Source: an uncultured Clostridia bacterium
Lineage (GTDB): Bacteria; Bacillota; Clostridia; Lachnospirales; Anaerotignaceae
Length of the DNA: 48,601 bases
Assembly: GCA_944380455.1 (NCBI GenBank)
Contig: CALWHR010000086.1
Span: 1-48,601, forward strand
Reading direction: 5' to 3'
Made by a program: the position numbers and the translations under genes. The notes beneath the pieces are model-generated. The model was given only the letters and a program-made list of their open reading frames with translations. It was not told the origin of the DNA and searched no databases. This document shows positions 24,408-32,413 of this stretch, piece by piece. The first letter of the stretch is position 1; each line of letters opens with the position of its first letter.

Positions 24408-25972
24408 GAATTACCACCTCTCTTTAAAACTTTGGAAACCATATTTATGGAAAATCCCATTGAATTAATTTTTAAAATCAGTGCGCATATTCCATAAACA
24501 GCCATTCCGGATACTACAGAAGCAGCTGCAATAATAATGTTTGATAAAAGGCTATCGCTTAAAAAACCTCCAACAGTTTTTTTAACTATAATTACAGTAA
24601 CAGCCATAAATACGGCTGAAATGCACATTTTCATTATTTCTTTAACCAATGCACCCGTTACAATTCGGCTTTCCTTCTGCATAGGTATAAAAAGTATTAC
24701 CGCAGCAACTGTTTGTGAAACAGCAGAGGCTACAGCCAGTCCGCCAACATCCATTCTGTCCGTTAATACAAAGCACAATATTATATTTACGCCTATTGAT
24801 ATAAGTCCGCTTATAAGCGGCATTCTGCCTTTCTGTCTTGCATAAAACGCTCTGCTTAAAATATTCTGTACACCAAAACCTGGCATTCCCAGCGAGAAAT
24901 AAAAAAGTGCCCTCGATGTAATTTCTGTTGCAAAATCATCAAATTTACCTCTCTGGTATATTATTTTAATAACAGGCTCACTTAAAATCATAAGTCCAAC
25001 TGTCATTGGTATAATCAAAAATGCCATTGCCTCAAGGGTTCCTGATATGGTTTTACTGAAACTTTCACCGTCTTTATCAATAGACATTCTTGAAAGACGC
25101 GGGAAAATTACGTTTGCTATTGAAAGAACAAAAACACCTATAATTATTGAATACACCGTATTGGCATAATTAATAGCTGATACACCTGAGCCATCGAAAA
25201 GTCCCGAAGCAAAATTAGTGTTAATGGCAAGATTTATAGGCTGTACCCATGTACCAACCATAACCGGCAGCATAAGAACAAGTATCTTTTTTAAGCCTTC
25301 ATCTTTAAGGTTAATATAAAACCTGTATTTATAGCCTTTTTTAAGCAAAGACGGAATCTGTATAATCGCCTGCATTGCCCAGCCAATAAGAAAGGCTATT
25401 GTTAAGCCATATACCCCAAACCTATCATTAAAAAACAGAAAATAAACTATAATAACCAAGTTAGAGGCTATACTCATAGCAGCCGGGACATTAAACTCGT
25501 CCATTGACTGAAGTATTCCAACAAATGAAAACGCAATTCCCGTAAATATTGTTGTAGGGAAAAGCACCCTTAAAAGAGTTGTGCATAAAGATGCCGTCTG
25601 CTCATCAAAACCTCTTGCAAAAAGCGTTGTAAGATACGGCGCAAATATAATTCCTAAAACAGTTATTATTGTTGTTAATATACCTATAAGGGTAACAAAA
25701 TTATTTGATAAAAGAAATGCTTCTTTTTTTCCCCTTTTTTTCATATACTCATTAAAAACGGGTATAAAGCTTGCGGAAATAGCCGAGGCAAACACTACAT
25801 CAAAAAATATACGCGGTATCTGGCTTGCAGCTACAAAGGCACTGGCTTCCATGCCTACCGAAAAATTTCCCGCTAAAAACATTTCTCTTACAAGGCCGAG
25901 TATTTTGCCTATAAGAGTTATAATCATCATTAAGCTGGCTGCTTTAACAGCACTTTTGCTGTCATTTTCCAT
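24404..25972 (-). CDS. murJ: MurJ/MviN family lipid flippase
   Basis: A 522-residue protein with about fourteen membrane helices. MurJ moves lipid II across the membrane for peptidoglycan synthesis. Conserved parts include the N-terminal TLIGKILGLVREMFLAGNFSVG and FDVVFASAISASFIPVFNE, the Arg-rich cytoplasmic loop VIFPRLSRMS, and RGKFDDFATEITSRALFYFSLGMPGFGVQNILSRAFYA. It opens an operon of glycosyltransferases and a polymerase-like gene, so this copy may flip polysaccharide intermediates instead of, or as well as, lipid II. Other MurJ or Amj copies may exist outside the window. It has its own strong promoter; the ribosome site GGAG is about 12 bases from the ATG. Confidence 0.93.
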   Translation of the reverse strand: MENDSKSAVKAASLMMIITLIGKILGLVREMFLAGNFSVGMEASAFVAASQIPRIFFDVVFASAISASFIPVFNEYMKKRGKKEAFLLSNNFVTLIGILTTIITVLGIIFAPYLTTLFARGFDEQTASLCTTLLRVLFPTTIFTGIAFSFVGILQSMDEFNVPAAMSIASNLVIIVYFLFFNDRFGVYGLTIAFLIGWAMQAIIQIPSLLKKGYKYRFYINLKDEGLKKILVLMLPVMVGTWVQPINLAINTNFASGLFDGSGVSAINYANTVYSIIIGVFVLSIANVIFPRLSRMSIDKDGESFSKTISGTLEAMAFLIIPMTVGLMILSEPVIKIIYQRGKFDDFATEITSRALFYFSLGMPGFGVQNILSRAFYARQKGRMPLISGLISIGVNIILCFVLTDRMDVGGLAVASAVSQTVAAVILFIPMQKESRIVTGALVKEIMKMCISAVFMAVTVIIVKKTVGGFLSDSLLSNIIIAAASVVSGMAVYGICALILKINSMGFSINMVSKVLKRGGNS

Positions 25973-25995
25973 TTATACAAACCACTCCAGACAAA

Positions 25996-26016
25996 TTGGC
26001 AAATTAAAACTGCCAA
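25996..26016 (-). repeat. Small hairpin in the murJ leader
   Basis: TTGGCA (25996-26001) and TGCCAA (26011-26016) form a 6-bp stem with a 9-base loop between the murJ promoter and its ribosome site. It has no T-run after it, so it is not a terminator; it could stabilise the transcript or affect ribosome access. Confidence 0.4.
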
Positions 26017-26033
26017 AAGCTTTTTTAGATAAT

Positions 26034-26062
26034 ATAATATACTAAAATTTAATCATTGTAAA
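26034..26062 (-). promoter_or_regulatory. Promoter of the murJ-csaB-tagA operon
   Basis: Minus-strand -35 TTTACA (26062-26057) and -10 TATTAT (26039-26034), both five of six to consensus, are 17 bases apart. They lie just after the ftsZ terminator and about 60 bases before the murJ ATG. Confidence 0.75.
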
Positions 26063-26090
26063 ATATTATGAATTAAAATTCAGCAAAACT

Positions 26091-26118
26091 TAAGCGTGCC
26101 GGTTAAACGGCACGCTTA
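26091..26118 (-). terminator. Terminator after ftsZ
   Basis: TAAGCGTGCCG (26091-26101) pairs perfectly with CGGCACGCTTA (26108-26118) around a 6-base loop, followed on the minus strand by AGTTTTGC. It ends the ftsZ transcript about 70 bases after the stop codon. Confidence 0.85.
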
Positions 26119-26189
26119 CTCTTTTAGAATATAAATAAAACAGGTTTAAATTAAATTTTTCTATTTATTAAAACCGTGCGCATTAAAAA

Positions 26190-27413
26190 TTATGACTTTT
26201 TACGAAGGAATGATGGAATATGTATTTCTCCTTCATCTTCAAAGTTATAAACAGACCTTCTTGGTTTTTCTGCTTCAGGTTCCCTTGCAGGTTCTTCCTG
26301 TCTGTACTCAGAAGATGGATTTTCCTGTTCCTGATTGCCTTGCGCGTCTTGGACATAATCATATCTTGGAGCTCTGTCATACCCTGTGTTTTCTCTAAGG
26401 CTTCTTTCAGAACCAGCGAAATCAAACGCACTTCTTAAACTCTTTGGTGGAAGGCCTTTAATGTCATCTTCAAAACCTGTAGCTATAACAGTAACAACAA
26501 CCTCGTCTTTAAGGTTCTCATTAATTGTTGTACCAAATATAATTTCTGCATCCGGGTCAATAGCTTCTTTAATAAGGTTAGCCGCTTCATCAGCTTCAAG
26601 AAGTCCGAGATTTTCATCACCGGCAAAGTTAATAAGCACATATTTAGCACCATTAATCTTTGTTTCAAGAAGCGGACTTTGAATAGCAGCCTTAACAGCA
26701 ATTTCAGCCTTATCTTCGCCTGTTCCATGGCCTATACCCATATGCGCAACACCTTTGCCAGACATTACAGTTTTTACATCGGCAAAGTCAAGGTTGATAA
26801 CGCCAGGTTTGGAAATAAGGTCTGCTATACCCTGAACACCTTGTCTTAAAATTTCATCTGCTTTTCTGAATGAGTCAATAATGCTTGTCTTTTTGTCAAT
26901 AATGGCAAGAAGTCTTTGATTAGGTATAATTACAAGAGTATCTACATTTTTTCTAAGCTCTGCCAAACCCCTTTCAGCATTTGACATTCTTTTCTTTCCT
27001 TCAAAGTTAAACGGCTTAGTTACAACAGCTACTGTAAGTATTCCCATTGCCTTTGAAATTTCAGCTATTTTAGGTGCAGCCCCAGTACCTGTACCGCCGC
27101 CCATGCCGGCTGTTATAAATACCATATCAGCACCGCTTAAAGACTTAGATACTTCTTCTTTTGTCTCCTCAGCTGATTTTTCACCAATTTCAGGATTGCC
27201 GCCGGCTCCAAGACCTTTGGTAAGCTTCTCACCAATCTGTATTTTTGTCGGAGCTTTGGATTTTGATAAATCCTGAACATCAGTATTTACCGCTATAAAC
27301 TCCACTCCGTCCATATTGTCTTCAATCATTCTGTCAACAGCGTTATTACCGCCGCCGCCAACACCTACTACTTTAATTACTGCCGCATTGCCCTGGCTTA
27401 CAAATTCGAGCAC
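26190..27413 (-). CDS. ftsZ: Cell division protein FtsZ
   Basis: The 407-residue tubulin homologue that forms the Z-ring at midcell. The GTP-binding N-terminal domain has [13 protein letters not shown] near residue 20 and the tubulin signature [14 protein letters not shown] near residue 106. The C-terminal domain contains [28 protein letters not shown] variable acidic linker follows, and the conserved tail IPSFLRKK at the end binds SepF and other partners. I chose GTG at 27413, giving the family start MLEFV: it is 8 bases from GGGAGG, whereas the GTG two codons earlier is only 2 bases from it. It is separated from the DUF881 gene by a 270-base AT-rich leader and ends in a strong terminator. 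Confidence 0.97.
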   Translation of the reverse strand: MLEFVSQGNAAVIKVVGVGGGGNNAVDRMIEDNMDGVEFIAVNTDVQDLSKSKAPTKIQIGEKLTKGLGAGGNPEIGEKSAEETKEEVSKSLSGADMVFITAGMGGGTGTGAAPKIAEISKAMGILTVAVVTKPFNFEGKKRMSNAERGLAELRKNVDTLVIIPNQRLLAIIDKKTSIIDSFRKADEILRQGVQGIADLISKPGVINLDFADVKTVMSGKGVAHMGIGHGTGEDKAEIAVKAAIQSPLLETKINGAKYVLINFAGDENLGLLEADEAANLIKEAIDPDAEIIFGTTINENLKDEVVVTVIATGFEDDIKGLPPKSLRSAFDFAGSERSLRENTGYDRAPRYDYVQDAQGNQEQENPSSEYRQEEPAREPEAEKPRRSVYNFEDEGEIHIPSFLRKKS

Positions 27414-27587
27414 AGCCACTACCTCCCCATATATTCTAAAAGAAGAAATTATTTTTAAATTAATTTATATGTATAAATCAATAAAACCAATACTATAATT
27501 ATATAGCGCAGTTTTTTCGTATTACCTGAAAACATAAAAATTACATTATATATTCTATCCTTTTTTTAACCGTAATTCAACTAAAAG

Positions 27588-27616
27588 ATTATAATATAGA
27601 AATTTTTTTGTGACTA
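27588..27616 (-). promoter_or_regulatory. Candidate ftsZ promoter
   Basis: A consensus -10 TATAAT (27593-27588) and a -35 TAGTCA (27616-27611, four of six) lie 17 bases apart on the minus strand, about 175 bases before the ftsZ start. The same leader holds at least two further TATAAT boxes (near 27545 and 27505) without good -35 partners, so several start points are possible. Confidence 0.5.
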
Positions 27617-27682
27617 TAACCGCAAAAAACTCATTAATGTCACAAAAATAAAATATTTTCAACAAAAAACATCTATTTATGT

Positions 27683-28402
27683 CTATTCATTTTCGGTTTC
27701 TGACGCGTACTGATATGTAAAAGACTGGTTATAGGGTTCAATTACTATTTCTTCCTGCTGGCTTACATCAACAGAAAATCCCCAAGGCAAAAGAGAATCT
27801 ATAACTCCGCCTTTAAACCTTAAAGCTGACTCAAGCACTTCAGGCTCACCTATGGCTTTAATTACAAAAGGTGCTGAAATCCTTACTCCGTTTACATTTA
27901 TTATAGAGCCGGCGCATTTGATAGAGCTTCTTGATGTAATTCTCTGTCCGTTTATTGAAATTGCTTCAGCTCCCGCACTGTTAAGCTCATTTACAAATAA
28001 AAGCAAGTCCTCATCATGAATAACAAAAGATGCCGAAGATGCACCTGCTGCATCAGCTTTACTGTCATTTACCGTTACAACAACACCTTTTCCCTTTAAT
28101 TCTGTTTCACCTGATGCCATTCTTGTTTCTTCAAGTTCTTCCTTCATAAGTTTAAGTGCCGCATTATCCTTTGAAACAGCATCTTCATAATCCGAAACCA
28201 TTTTATTTTTTACTTCAATCTCATCCATAAGCTCTTTGTTTTTATCATCTGCACTTTTTAACATCTGAGTTAAACTGCTTATAGTGTCAAGCTGTGACTC
28301 ATTCATCTTAGTATACGCCGCTACCAAAGCAGCACATGATAAAAAACCAACGCATACGCATACAGCAGAAGCTATAACTACATCACGTTTAAACTTAATC
28401 AA
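27683..28402 (-). CDS. DUF881 family protein (YlxW/YlxX-like)
   Basis: A 239-residue membrane-anchored protein. One N-terminal helix (about residues 8-30) is followed by a coiled coil (about 33-95) and an extracytoplasmic DUF881 domain. The DUF881 hallmarks KGKGVVVTVNDSK, HDEDLLLFVNELNSAGAEAISINGQRI and the closing IKAIGEPEVLESALRFKGGVID are all visible. The family lies between ftsQ/divIB and ftsZ in many Firmicutes; the exact role is unknown. The start is TTG, six bases after GGAGATG, 15 bases after ftsQ. It should be part of the murA-ftsQ transcript. Confidence 0.86.
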   Translation of the reverse strand: MIKFKRDVVIASAVCVCVGFLSCAALVAAYTKMNESQLDTISSLTQMLKSADDKNKELMDEIEVKNKMVSDYEDAVSKDNAALKLMKEELEETRMASGETELKGKGVVVTVNDSKADAAGASSASFVIHDEDLLLFVNELNSAGAEAISINGQRITSRSSIKCAGSIINVNGVRISAPFVIKAIGEPEVLESALRFKGGVIDSLLPWGFSVDVSQQEEIVIEPYNQSFTYQYASETENE

Positions 28403-28417
28403 AAACTACATCTCCAA

Positions 28418-29194
28418 TCATGTAAGGTATTTAAAGACTATCGGCTTTGATAAATCGCTTAAATCAAGAACACCTCTGTCGTTAGGACCTAAATTCCTAA
28501 CTACTTCTGCCATAGTACGAATTTTCTGGTCACCGTTTGACATATCCCCTAAATTAACTTCTATATTATTTATATACGCAGTTACTTTGCTTGTATCACT
28601 CACATCAATTTTAACTACAATATCAAGAAGTTCATACTTATTCATAAGCTGGGCAATATTAACCATAATGTCAAAAGCTTCATTGTTTTCCGCGTTAATT
28701 TTTTCACCCAGCATAAAAGTATCAAATTTAAGGCCTGTTACCACCGGCAGAGCAGAGGACATTTGACTGTTTATTTCAAGCACACGTCCAAACTCATCTA
28801 TGTATAGGTATGAACCCATATAAGGCACATACCCCCTTACCTTTCTTTCAACAATGTCAATTTTGACAGTATCAGGAAATTTATATGATATATCATAGTC
28901 ATCTACATAATAATCTTTTTTCAGAACTTTTGATGCCGCAAATCTGTTAAACAAAAACATATTAGTGCCTTCTTTTATGCCAAGCATTTCACACAGTTCA
29001 TCTTTTGAATATTTATCCATTGATGTTATTTCAATATTCTTAATCGTAAATACCGGTGAAAGCATAAAAAGCACAGCACAGAAAAGCACACCAAAAATTG
29101 CGGCCGCTCTTTTTTTGCTAAACAGTTTATGTCTATTTCTTTTTATATGTTTTTCAGTATTATCCTCATATTTATTTTTATTCAAAGCAGTCAC
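28418..29194 (-). CDS. ftsQ: Cell division protein FtsQ/DivIB
   Basis: A 258-residue bitopic membrane protein that links early division proteins to septal peptidoglycan synthesis through FtsB/FtsL. A basic cytoplasmic N-terminus (about 28 residues) precedes one membrane helix (AAAIFGVLFCAVLFMLSPVF). The extracellular part begins with a POTRA domain (FTIKNIEITSMDKYSKDELCEMLGI) and continues with a beta domain including VERKVRGYVPYMGSYLYIDEFGRVLEI. The start is not certain: GTG 29194 overlaps the murA stop by 4 bases, while TTG 29185 is better placed after AGGTGA. It lies in the order murA-ftsQ-DUF881-ftsZ. Confidence 0.88.
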   Translation of the reverse strand: MTALNKNKYEDNTEKHIKRNRHKLFSKKRAAAIFGVLFCAVLFMLSPVFTIKNIEITSMDKYSKDELCEMLGIKEGTNMFLFNRFAASKVLKKDYYVDDYDISYKFPDTVKIDIVERKVRGYVPYMGSYLYIDEFGRVLEINSQMSSALPVVTGLKFDTFMLGEKINAENNEAFDIMVNIAQLMNKYELLDIVVKIDVSDTSKVTAYINNIEVNLGDMSNGDQKIRTMAEVVRNLGPNDRGVLDLSDLSKPIVFKYLT

Positions 29195-30444
29195 CTGTTT
29201 TCAAATCTAACAGAAACACCTAAATCAGCAAAGCTTTTGTCTATAGCTTCATACCCTCTTTTTATATATTCTGCGCCATTTACATAAGATATACCGTCAC
29301 ATGTAAGAGCGGCAATAATAAGTCCGGCACCGGCTCTTAAATCAAAAGCTGTAAGTTCACAGGCTTCAAGTTTTGTGACTCCTTTTATAGCAGCCACACA
29401 TCCGTCAATTTCTATATTGGCACCCATTTTATTTAGTTCCAAAGCGTGATTAAACCTGTTTTCAAACACTGACTCATTTATAATACTTGTTCCTTTTGCT
29501 AATGTCAATACACTCATAAGCTGCGGCTGCATATCCGTAGGGAAATACGGATATACACCTGTTTTCACATTTTGAGGCGTTATGTCTTTTCCCGACGACT
29601 TTACATAAATACCGCCGTCGCAAAAAGAGATTTTACAACCTGTTTTTTCAAACACTTCTATAACTTTTTTCATGTGTGACACGTTAGCATTTTTAAGAAA
29701 AATCTCTCCTCCTGCACAGGCACATGCCGCAATATAAGTTCCGGCTTCAATTCTGTCGGGTATAATTGAAAATTCAGTATTGTTAAATTTATCTGTTCCA
29801 CAAACAGTTATTTTTCCGTTTTCACATACTGTTTCGGCTCCAATAGAAGTTAAAAACTCAGCCAAGCATTCAATCTCAGGTTCGCAGGCGGCATTTTTAA
29901 TTACGGTAACACCATTTATACATGATGCAGTCAGCATTATATTTTCCGTAGCTCCCACACTTGGAAATCTTAAATTAATTTCACACGGCTTCATTTTGCC
30001 CGCACTGCATGAAAAGCAGTTAAGCCCCTCGGTAATTACAACCCCCATTTGTTCCAAAGCCTCAATATGAATATCAACAGGTCTTTTGCCTATTCTGCAT
30101 CCGCCGGGTTTTGATACTACAGCCTTTTTAAACCTTCCGCAAAAAGCACCCATAAATATAATGGAAGAACGCATTCGGCCAGTTAATTCATCATCAATTA
30201 CAATAAACCTTGCCTTAGACGAATCTACTATAACAGTTGAACCGTCCCATTTAATTTTACAGCCAGCTTTTTCCAGTATATGGCAGGTATTAAAAACATC
30301 TGTTATTTTTGGACAGTTACGAATAACATTTATTCCTGAATTAATAATACACCCGCACAAAACCGGAAGAGCGGCGTTTTTGCTGCCATGAATATCGGTA
30401 ATACCAAAAAGCTTTTTACCACCGTAAACAATATATCTGCCCAT
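29191..30444 (-). CDS. murA: UDP-N-acetylglucosamine 1-carboxyvinyltransferase
   Basis: The 417-residue enzyme adds enolpyruvate from PEP to UDP-GlcNAc, the first committed step of peptidoglycan synthesis. The N-terminal SKNAALPVL holds the catalytic Lys22. The active-site Cys is at 116 in KPGGCRIGKRPVDIHIEAL, the residue targeted by fosfomycin. The C-terminal YPYFPTDMQPQLMSVLTLAKG and FENRFNHALELNKMGANIEI blocks are typical. Many Firmicutes have two MurA paralogues; this is the one in the ftsQ-ftsZ neighbourhood. It follows trmD by 42 bases without a terminator. The ribosome site (CGGGAAATG) is weak. Confidence 0.94.
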   Translation of the reverse strand: MGRYIVYGGKKLFGITDIHGSKNAALPVLCGCIINSGINVIRNCPKITDVFNTCHILEKAGCKIKWDGSTVIVDSSKARFIVIDDELTGRMRSSIIFMGAFCGRFKKAVVSKPGGCRIGKRPVDIHIEALEQMGVVITEGLNCFSCSAGKMKPCEINLRFPSVGATENIMLTASCINGVTVIKNAACEPEIECLAEFLTSIGAETVCENGKITVCGTDKFNNTEFSIIPDRIEAGTYIAACACAGGEIFLKNANVSHMKKVIEVFEKTGCKISFCDGGIYVKSSGKDITPQNVKTGVYPYFPTDMQPQLMSVLTLAKGTSIINESVFENRFNHALELNKMGANIEIDGCVAAIKGVTKLEACELTAFDLRAGAGLIIAALTCDGISYVNGAEYIKRGYEAIDKSFADLGVSVRFENR

Positions 30445-30486
30445 TTAATCATTTCCCGGATACATGTTTACTACTATTATAATAAC

Positions 30487-31233
30487 TCATTCAATATTAG
30501 TGTCTGTACTATTTTCGATAATGTAAGATTTTAGAAAATCTGCATCTTTTCTGCTAAGTTCAATGCCTTCCAAAATATCCGGACGCTTGTTGTAAGTTCT
30601 TATTAAAGACTGCTCATGACGCCATTTGTCAACCTTTGCGTGGTCACCGCTTAAAAGTACCGGAGGAACAGTACGTCCCATAAATTCCGGCGGCCGTGTA
30701 TACTGCGGATATTCCAAAAGACCGTCTGAAAAGCTTTCGTCCATAAAAGACTCCTCTTTTCCCAATACACCAGGTTTAAGCCTTGCAACAGCGTCTATAA
30801 CAGCCATAGCGGCCAATTCTCCTCCTGTAAGCACAAAGTCACCCATAGATATTTCGTCTGTAACTATTTCTTCTATTATTCTTTCGTCTATGCCTTCATA
30901 ATGTCCGCATATAATAATAATATTTTCTTCTATGGACAACTCTTTGGCTATATCCTGATTAAAGGGTTTTCCCTGAGGAGTCATGTATATAACTCTGGCT
31001 TTATCTACATTAAGGCTTTTATAGGCATCATAAACCGGCTGCGGTTTCATAACCATGCCTGCCCCGCCGCCGTAAGGATAATCATCTACATGACGGTGCT
31101 TGTCATTGGAAAAATCGCGTATGTCCACAGTTTTAATACTTATAAGGCCTTCCTTCTGCGCTCTGCCCATTATACTGTAGCTCATGCACTCATCTATCAT
31201 TTGAGTAAAAAGGGTCAGCACATAAAAGTTCAT
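30487..31233 (-). CDS. trmD: tRNA (guanine-N1-)-methyltransferase
   Basis: A 248-residue SPOUT-class enzyme that methylates G37 of tRNAs reading CNN codons, preventing +1 frameshifts. The SAM-binding trefoil knot shows in [17 protein letters not shown] and [30 protein letters not shown]. The start [29 protein letters not shown] and the [18 protein letters not shown] block are family hallmarks. The ATG is one base after the rimM stop, a coupled arrangement. The ribosomal protein gene rplS, which often follows trmD, is not here; murA follows instead. Confidence 0.96.
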   Translation of the reverse strand: MNFYVLTLFTQMIDECMSYSIMGRAQKEGLISIKTVDIRDFSNDKHRHVDDYPYGGGAGMVMKPQPVYDAYKSLNVDKARVIYMTPQGKPFNQDIAKELSIEENIIIICGHYEGIDERIIEEIVTDEISMGDFVLTGGELAAMAVIDAVARLKPGVLGKEESFMDESFSDGLLEYPQYTRPPEFMGRTVPPVLLSGDHAKVDKWRHEQSLIRTYNKRPDILEGIELSRKDADFLKSYIIENSTDTNIE

Positions 31234-31234
31234 A

Positions 31235-31744
31235 TTACATCATTCCTTCTAAAAGCTTAACTGTCATTTTGTTTTCCTTAACATTAACATCAATAATACA
31301 GTCTTTTACAGCCGGTATTAAAATATCATTTTTCGGCTTGTCATCACGTTTAACAACATATACATCATTAGCCGCTGTAAATAATATATCGTCAATTTTC
31401 CCCAAATGCACCCCGTCAGTTGTATATACTTCCATATCATAAAGGTCACGGGTGTAATATTCATTTTCTTCAAGAGGCAGCGCCTTTTCGTCAGGTATAA
31501 GTATGCTTGCGCCTCTGTATTTTTCCGCAATGTTAATGTCATCTATTTCTTTTACTGTAAGAAGCACCATATTTTTTTGATACGCAACTTTGTTTACAGT
31601 GAAAGTCTGCCTGTTCCCGTTTAAATCAAATATAACTTCTTTAAGAAGCTCAAATCTTCTTACATCATCTGTTGTAGGAAACACTTTTATCGTTCCCTTT
31701 ATGCCGTGTGTTGATGTTATTTTTCCAATGCAGAAAAAACCCAC
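31235..31744 (-). CDS. rimM: Ribosome maturation factor RimM
   Basis: A 169-residue factor that helps 30S head assembly and binds ribosomal protein S19. The N-terminal domain opens with [28 protein letters not shown]. The C-terminal PRC-barrel domain includes [26 protein letters not shown] and [29 protein letters not shown]. The start is GTG, 7 bases after GGGAGG. It lies downstream of khpA across two hairpin terminators, with no good promoter between the hairpins and the start. Expression may therefore depend on partial readthrough from the rpsP transcript. Confidence 0.95.
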   Translation of the reverse strand: MGFFCIGKITSTHGIKGTIKVFPTTDDVRRFELLKEVIFDLNGNRQTFTVNKVAYQKNMVLLTVKEIDDINIAEKYRGASILIPDEKALPLEENEYYTRDLYDMEVYTTDGVHLGKIDDILFTAANDVYVVKRDDKPKNDILIPAVKDCIIDVNVKENKMTVKLLEGMM

Positions 31745-31781
31745 TTAAAAACCTCCCTTAAAAATTATTAATATATAAAAA

Positions 31782-31801
31782 TGCGGGCTTTTAAGCCCGC
31801 A
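31782..31801 (-). terminator. Second (promoter-distal) terminator between khpA and rimM
   Basis: Minus-strand TGCGGGCTT (31801-31793) pairs perfectly with AAGCCCGCA (31790-31782) around a 2-base centre and is followed by TTTTTATATATT. It is a textbook intrinsic terminator located about 38 bases before the rimM start. Confidence 0.9.
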
Positions 31802-31824
31802 CACAATTTAACTTAAATATTAAT

Positions 31825-31854
31825 AAAAGCCTCGATTTAAAAACCGGGGCTTTT
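31825..31854 (-). terminator. First terminator after khpA
   Basis: Minus-strand AAAAGCCCCGGTTT (31854-31841) pairs with AAATCGAGGCTTTT (31838-31825), two wobble mismatches in 14, followed by TTATTAATAT after the T-run. It lies 26 bases after the khpA stop. Confidence 0.78.
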
Positions 31855-31880
31855 ATTTAAACAGTCGACGTATGTGCGTT

Positions 31881-32111
31881 TTACTGTACTATTTCTACCA
31901 CAATATGCTTATCCTCATGGACAGCAGCCGCTTTAACGACTGTTCGGATGGCTTTTGCAATTCTTCCCTGTTTGCCGATTACTTTACCCATATCATCCGG
32001 TGCTACTTTAAGCTCAAGAACAAGTGACTTCTCGCCCTGAACCTCTGTTACTACCACATCTTCCGGGTGGTCAACAAGGTTTTTTGCAATAACTTCCAAT
32101 AATTCTTTCAT
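31881..32111 (-). CDS. khpA: KhpA-type KH domain RNA-binding protein
   Basis: A 76-residue single-KH-domain protein. KhpA pairs with KhpB (Jag/EloR) in Firmicutes and binds many RNAs, affecting cell elongation and division. The KH core with the GxxG loop is at GKQGRIAKAIRTVVKAA, and the start MKELLEVIAKNLVDHPEDV is typical. An in-frame longer version reaching 32141 would overlap rpsP; the ATG at 32111 has CAGGAGG 6 bases upstream and is preferred. It follows rpsP by 26 bases, a common order, and is followed by two terminators. Confidence 0.93.
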   Translation of the reverse strand: MKELLEVIAKNLVDHPEDVVVTEVQGEKSLVLELKVAPDDMGKVIGKQGRIAKAIRTVVKAAAVHEDKHIVVEIVQ

Positions 32112-32137
32112 AAACATCCTCCTGAGGAAGAAGAAAA

Positions 32138-32386
32138 TCAATCTTTGATAACGCCGGCTTTCTTTAATAAAGCCTTAACAGTATCTGATGGCTGAGCACC
32201 ATTTGCAATCCATTTAGCAGCTGCCTCAGCATCCACCTTTAAGTCTGCTGGTTCAGTTGTTGGGTTGTAGTATCCGATTTCATCGATTGATTTGCTGTTT
32301 CTTGCTGATCTTGAATCAGCAACTACGATTCTATAGAAAGGAGCTTTTTTAGCACCTAATCTTTTTAATCTGATTCTTACTGACAT
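32138..32386 (-). CDS. rpsP: 30S ribosomal protein S16
   Basis: An 82-residue small-subunit protein that binds the 5' and central domains of 16S rRNA and is needed for 30S assembly. The sequence starts [25 protein letters not shown], a family hallmark, and contains [13 protein letters not shown]. Length is usual. It lies 27 bases after ffh with a strong GGAGGTG ribosome site. The order ylxM-ffh-rpsP-khpA is conserved in Firmicutes, and the shared promoter links SRP and ribosome supply. Confidence 0.97.
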   Translation of the reverse strand: MSVRIRLKRLGAKKAPFYRIVVADSRSARNSKSIDEIGYYNPTTEPADLKVDAEAAAKWIANGAQPSDTVKALLKKAGVIKD

Positions 32387-32413
32387 TTCATTTCACCTCC
32401 TGAAAATAAACTT

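Noticed and set aside
25581..26045. A 154-codon open frame on the plus strand over the murJ start
   Set aside because: Antisense to murJ, no ribosome site, and it covers the murJ promoter. The composition reflects the reverse of a hydrophobic membrane protein.
28284..28766. A 160-codon open frame on the plus strand
   Set aside because: It runs antisense to ftsQ and the DUF881 gene, which have full domain evidence. No ribosome site and no family-like sequence; a shadow of AT-rich codon use.
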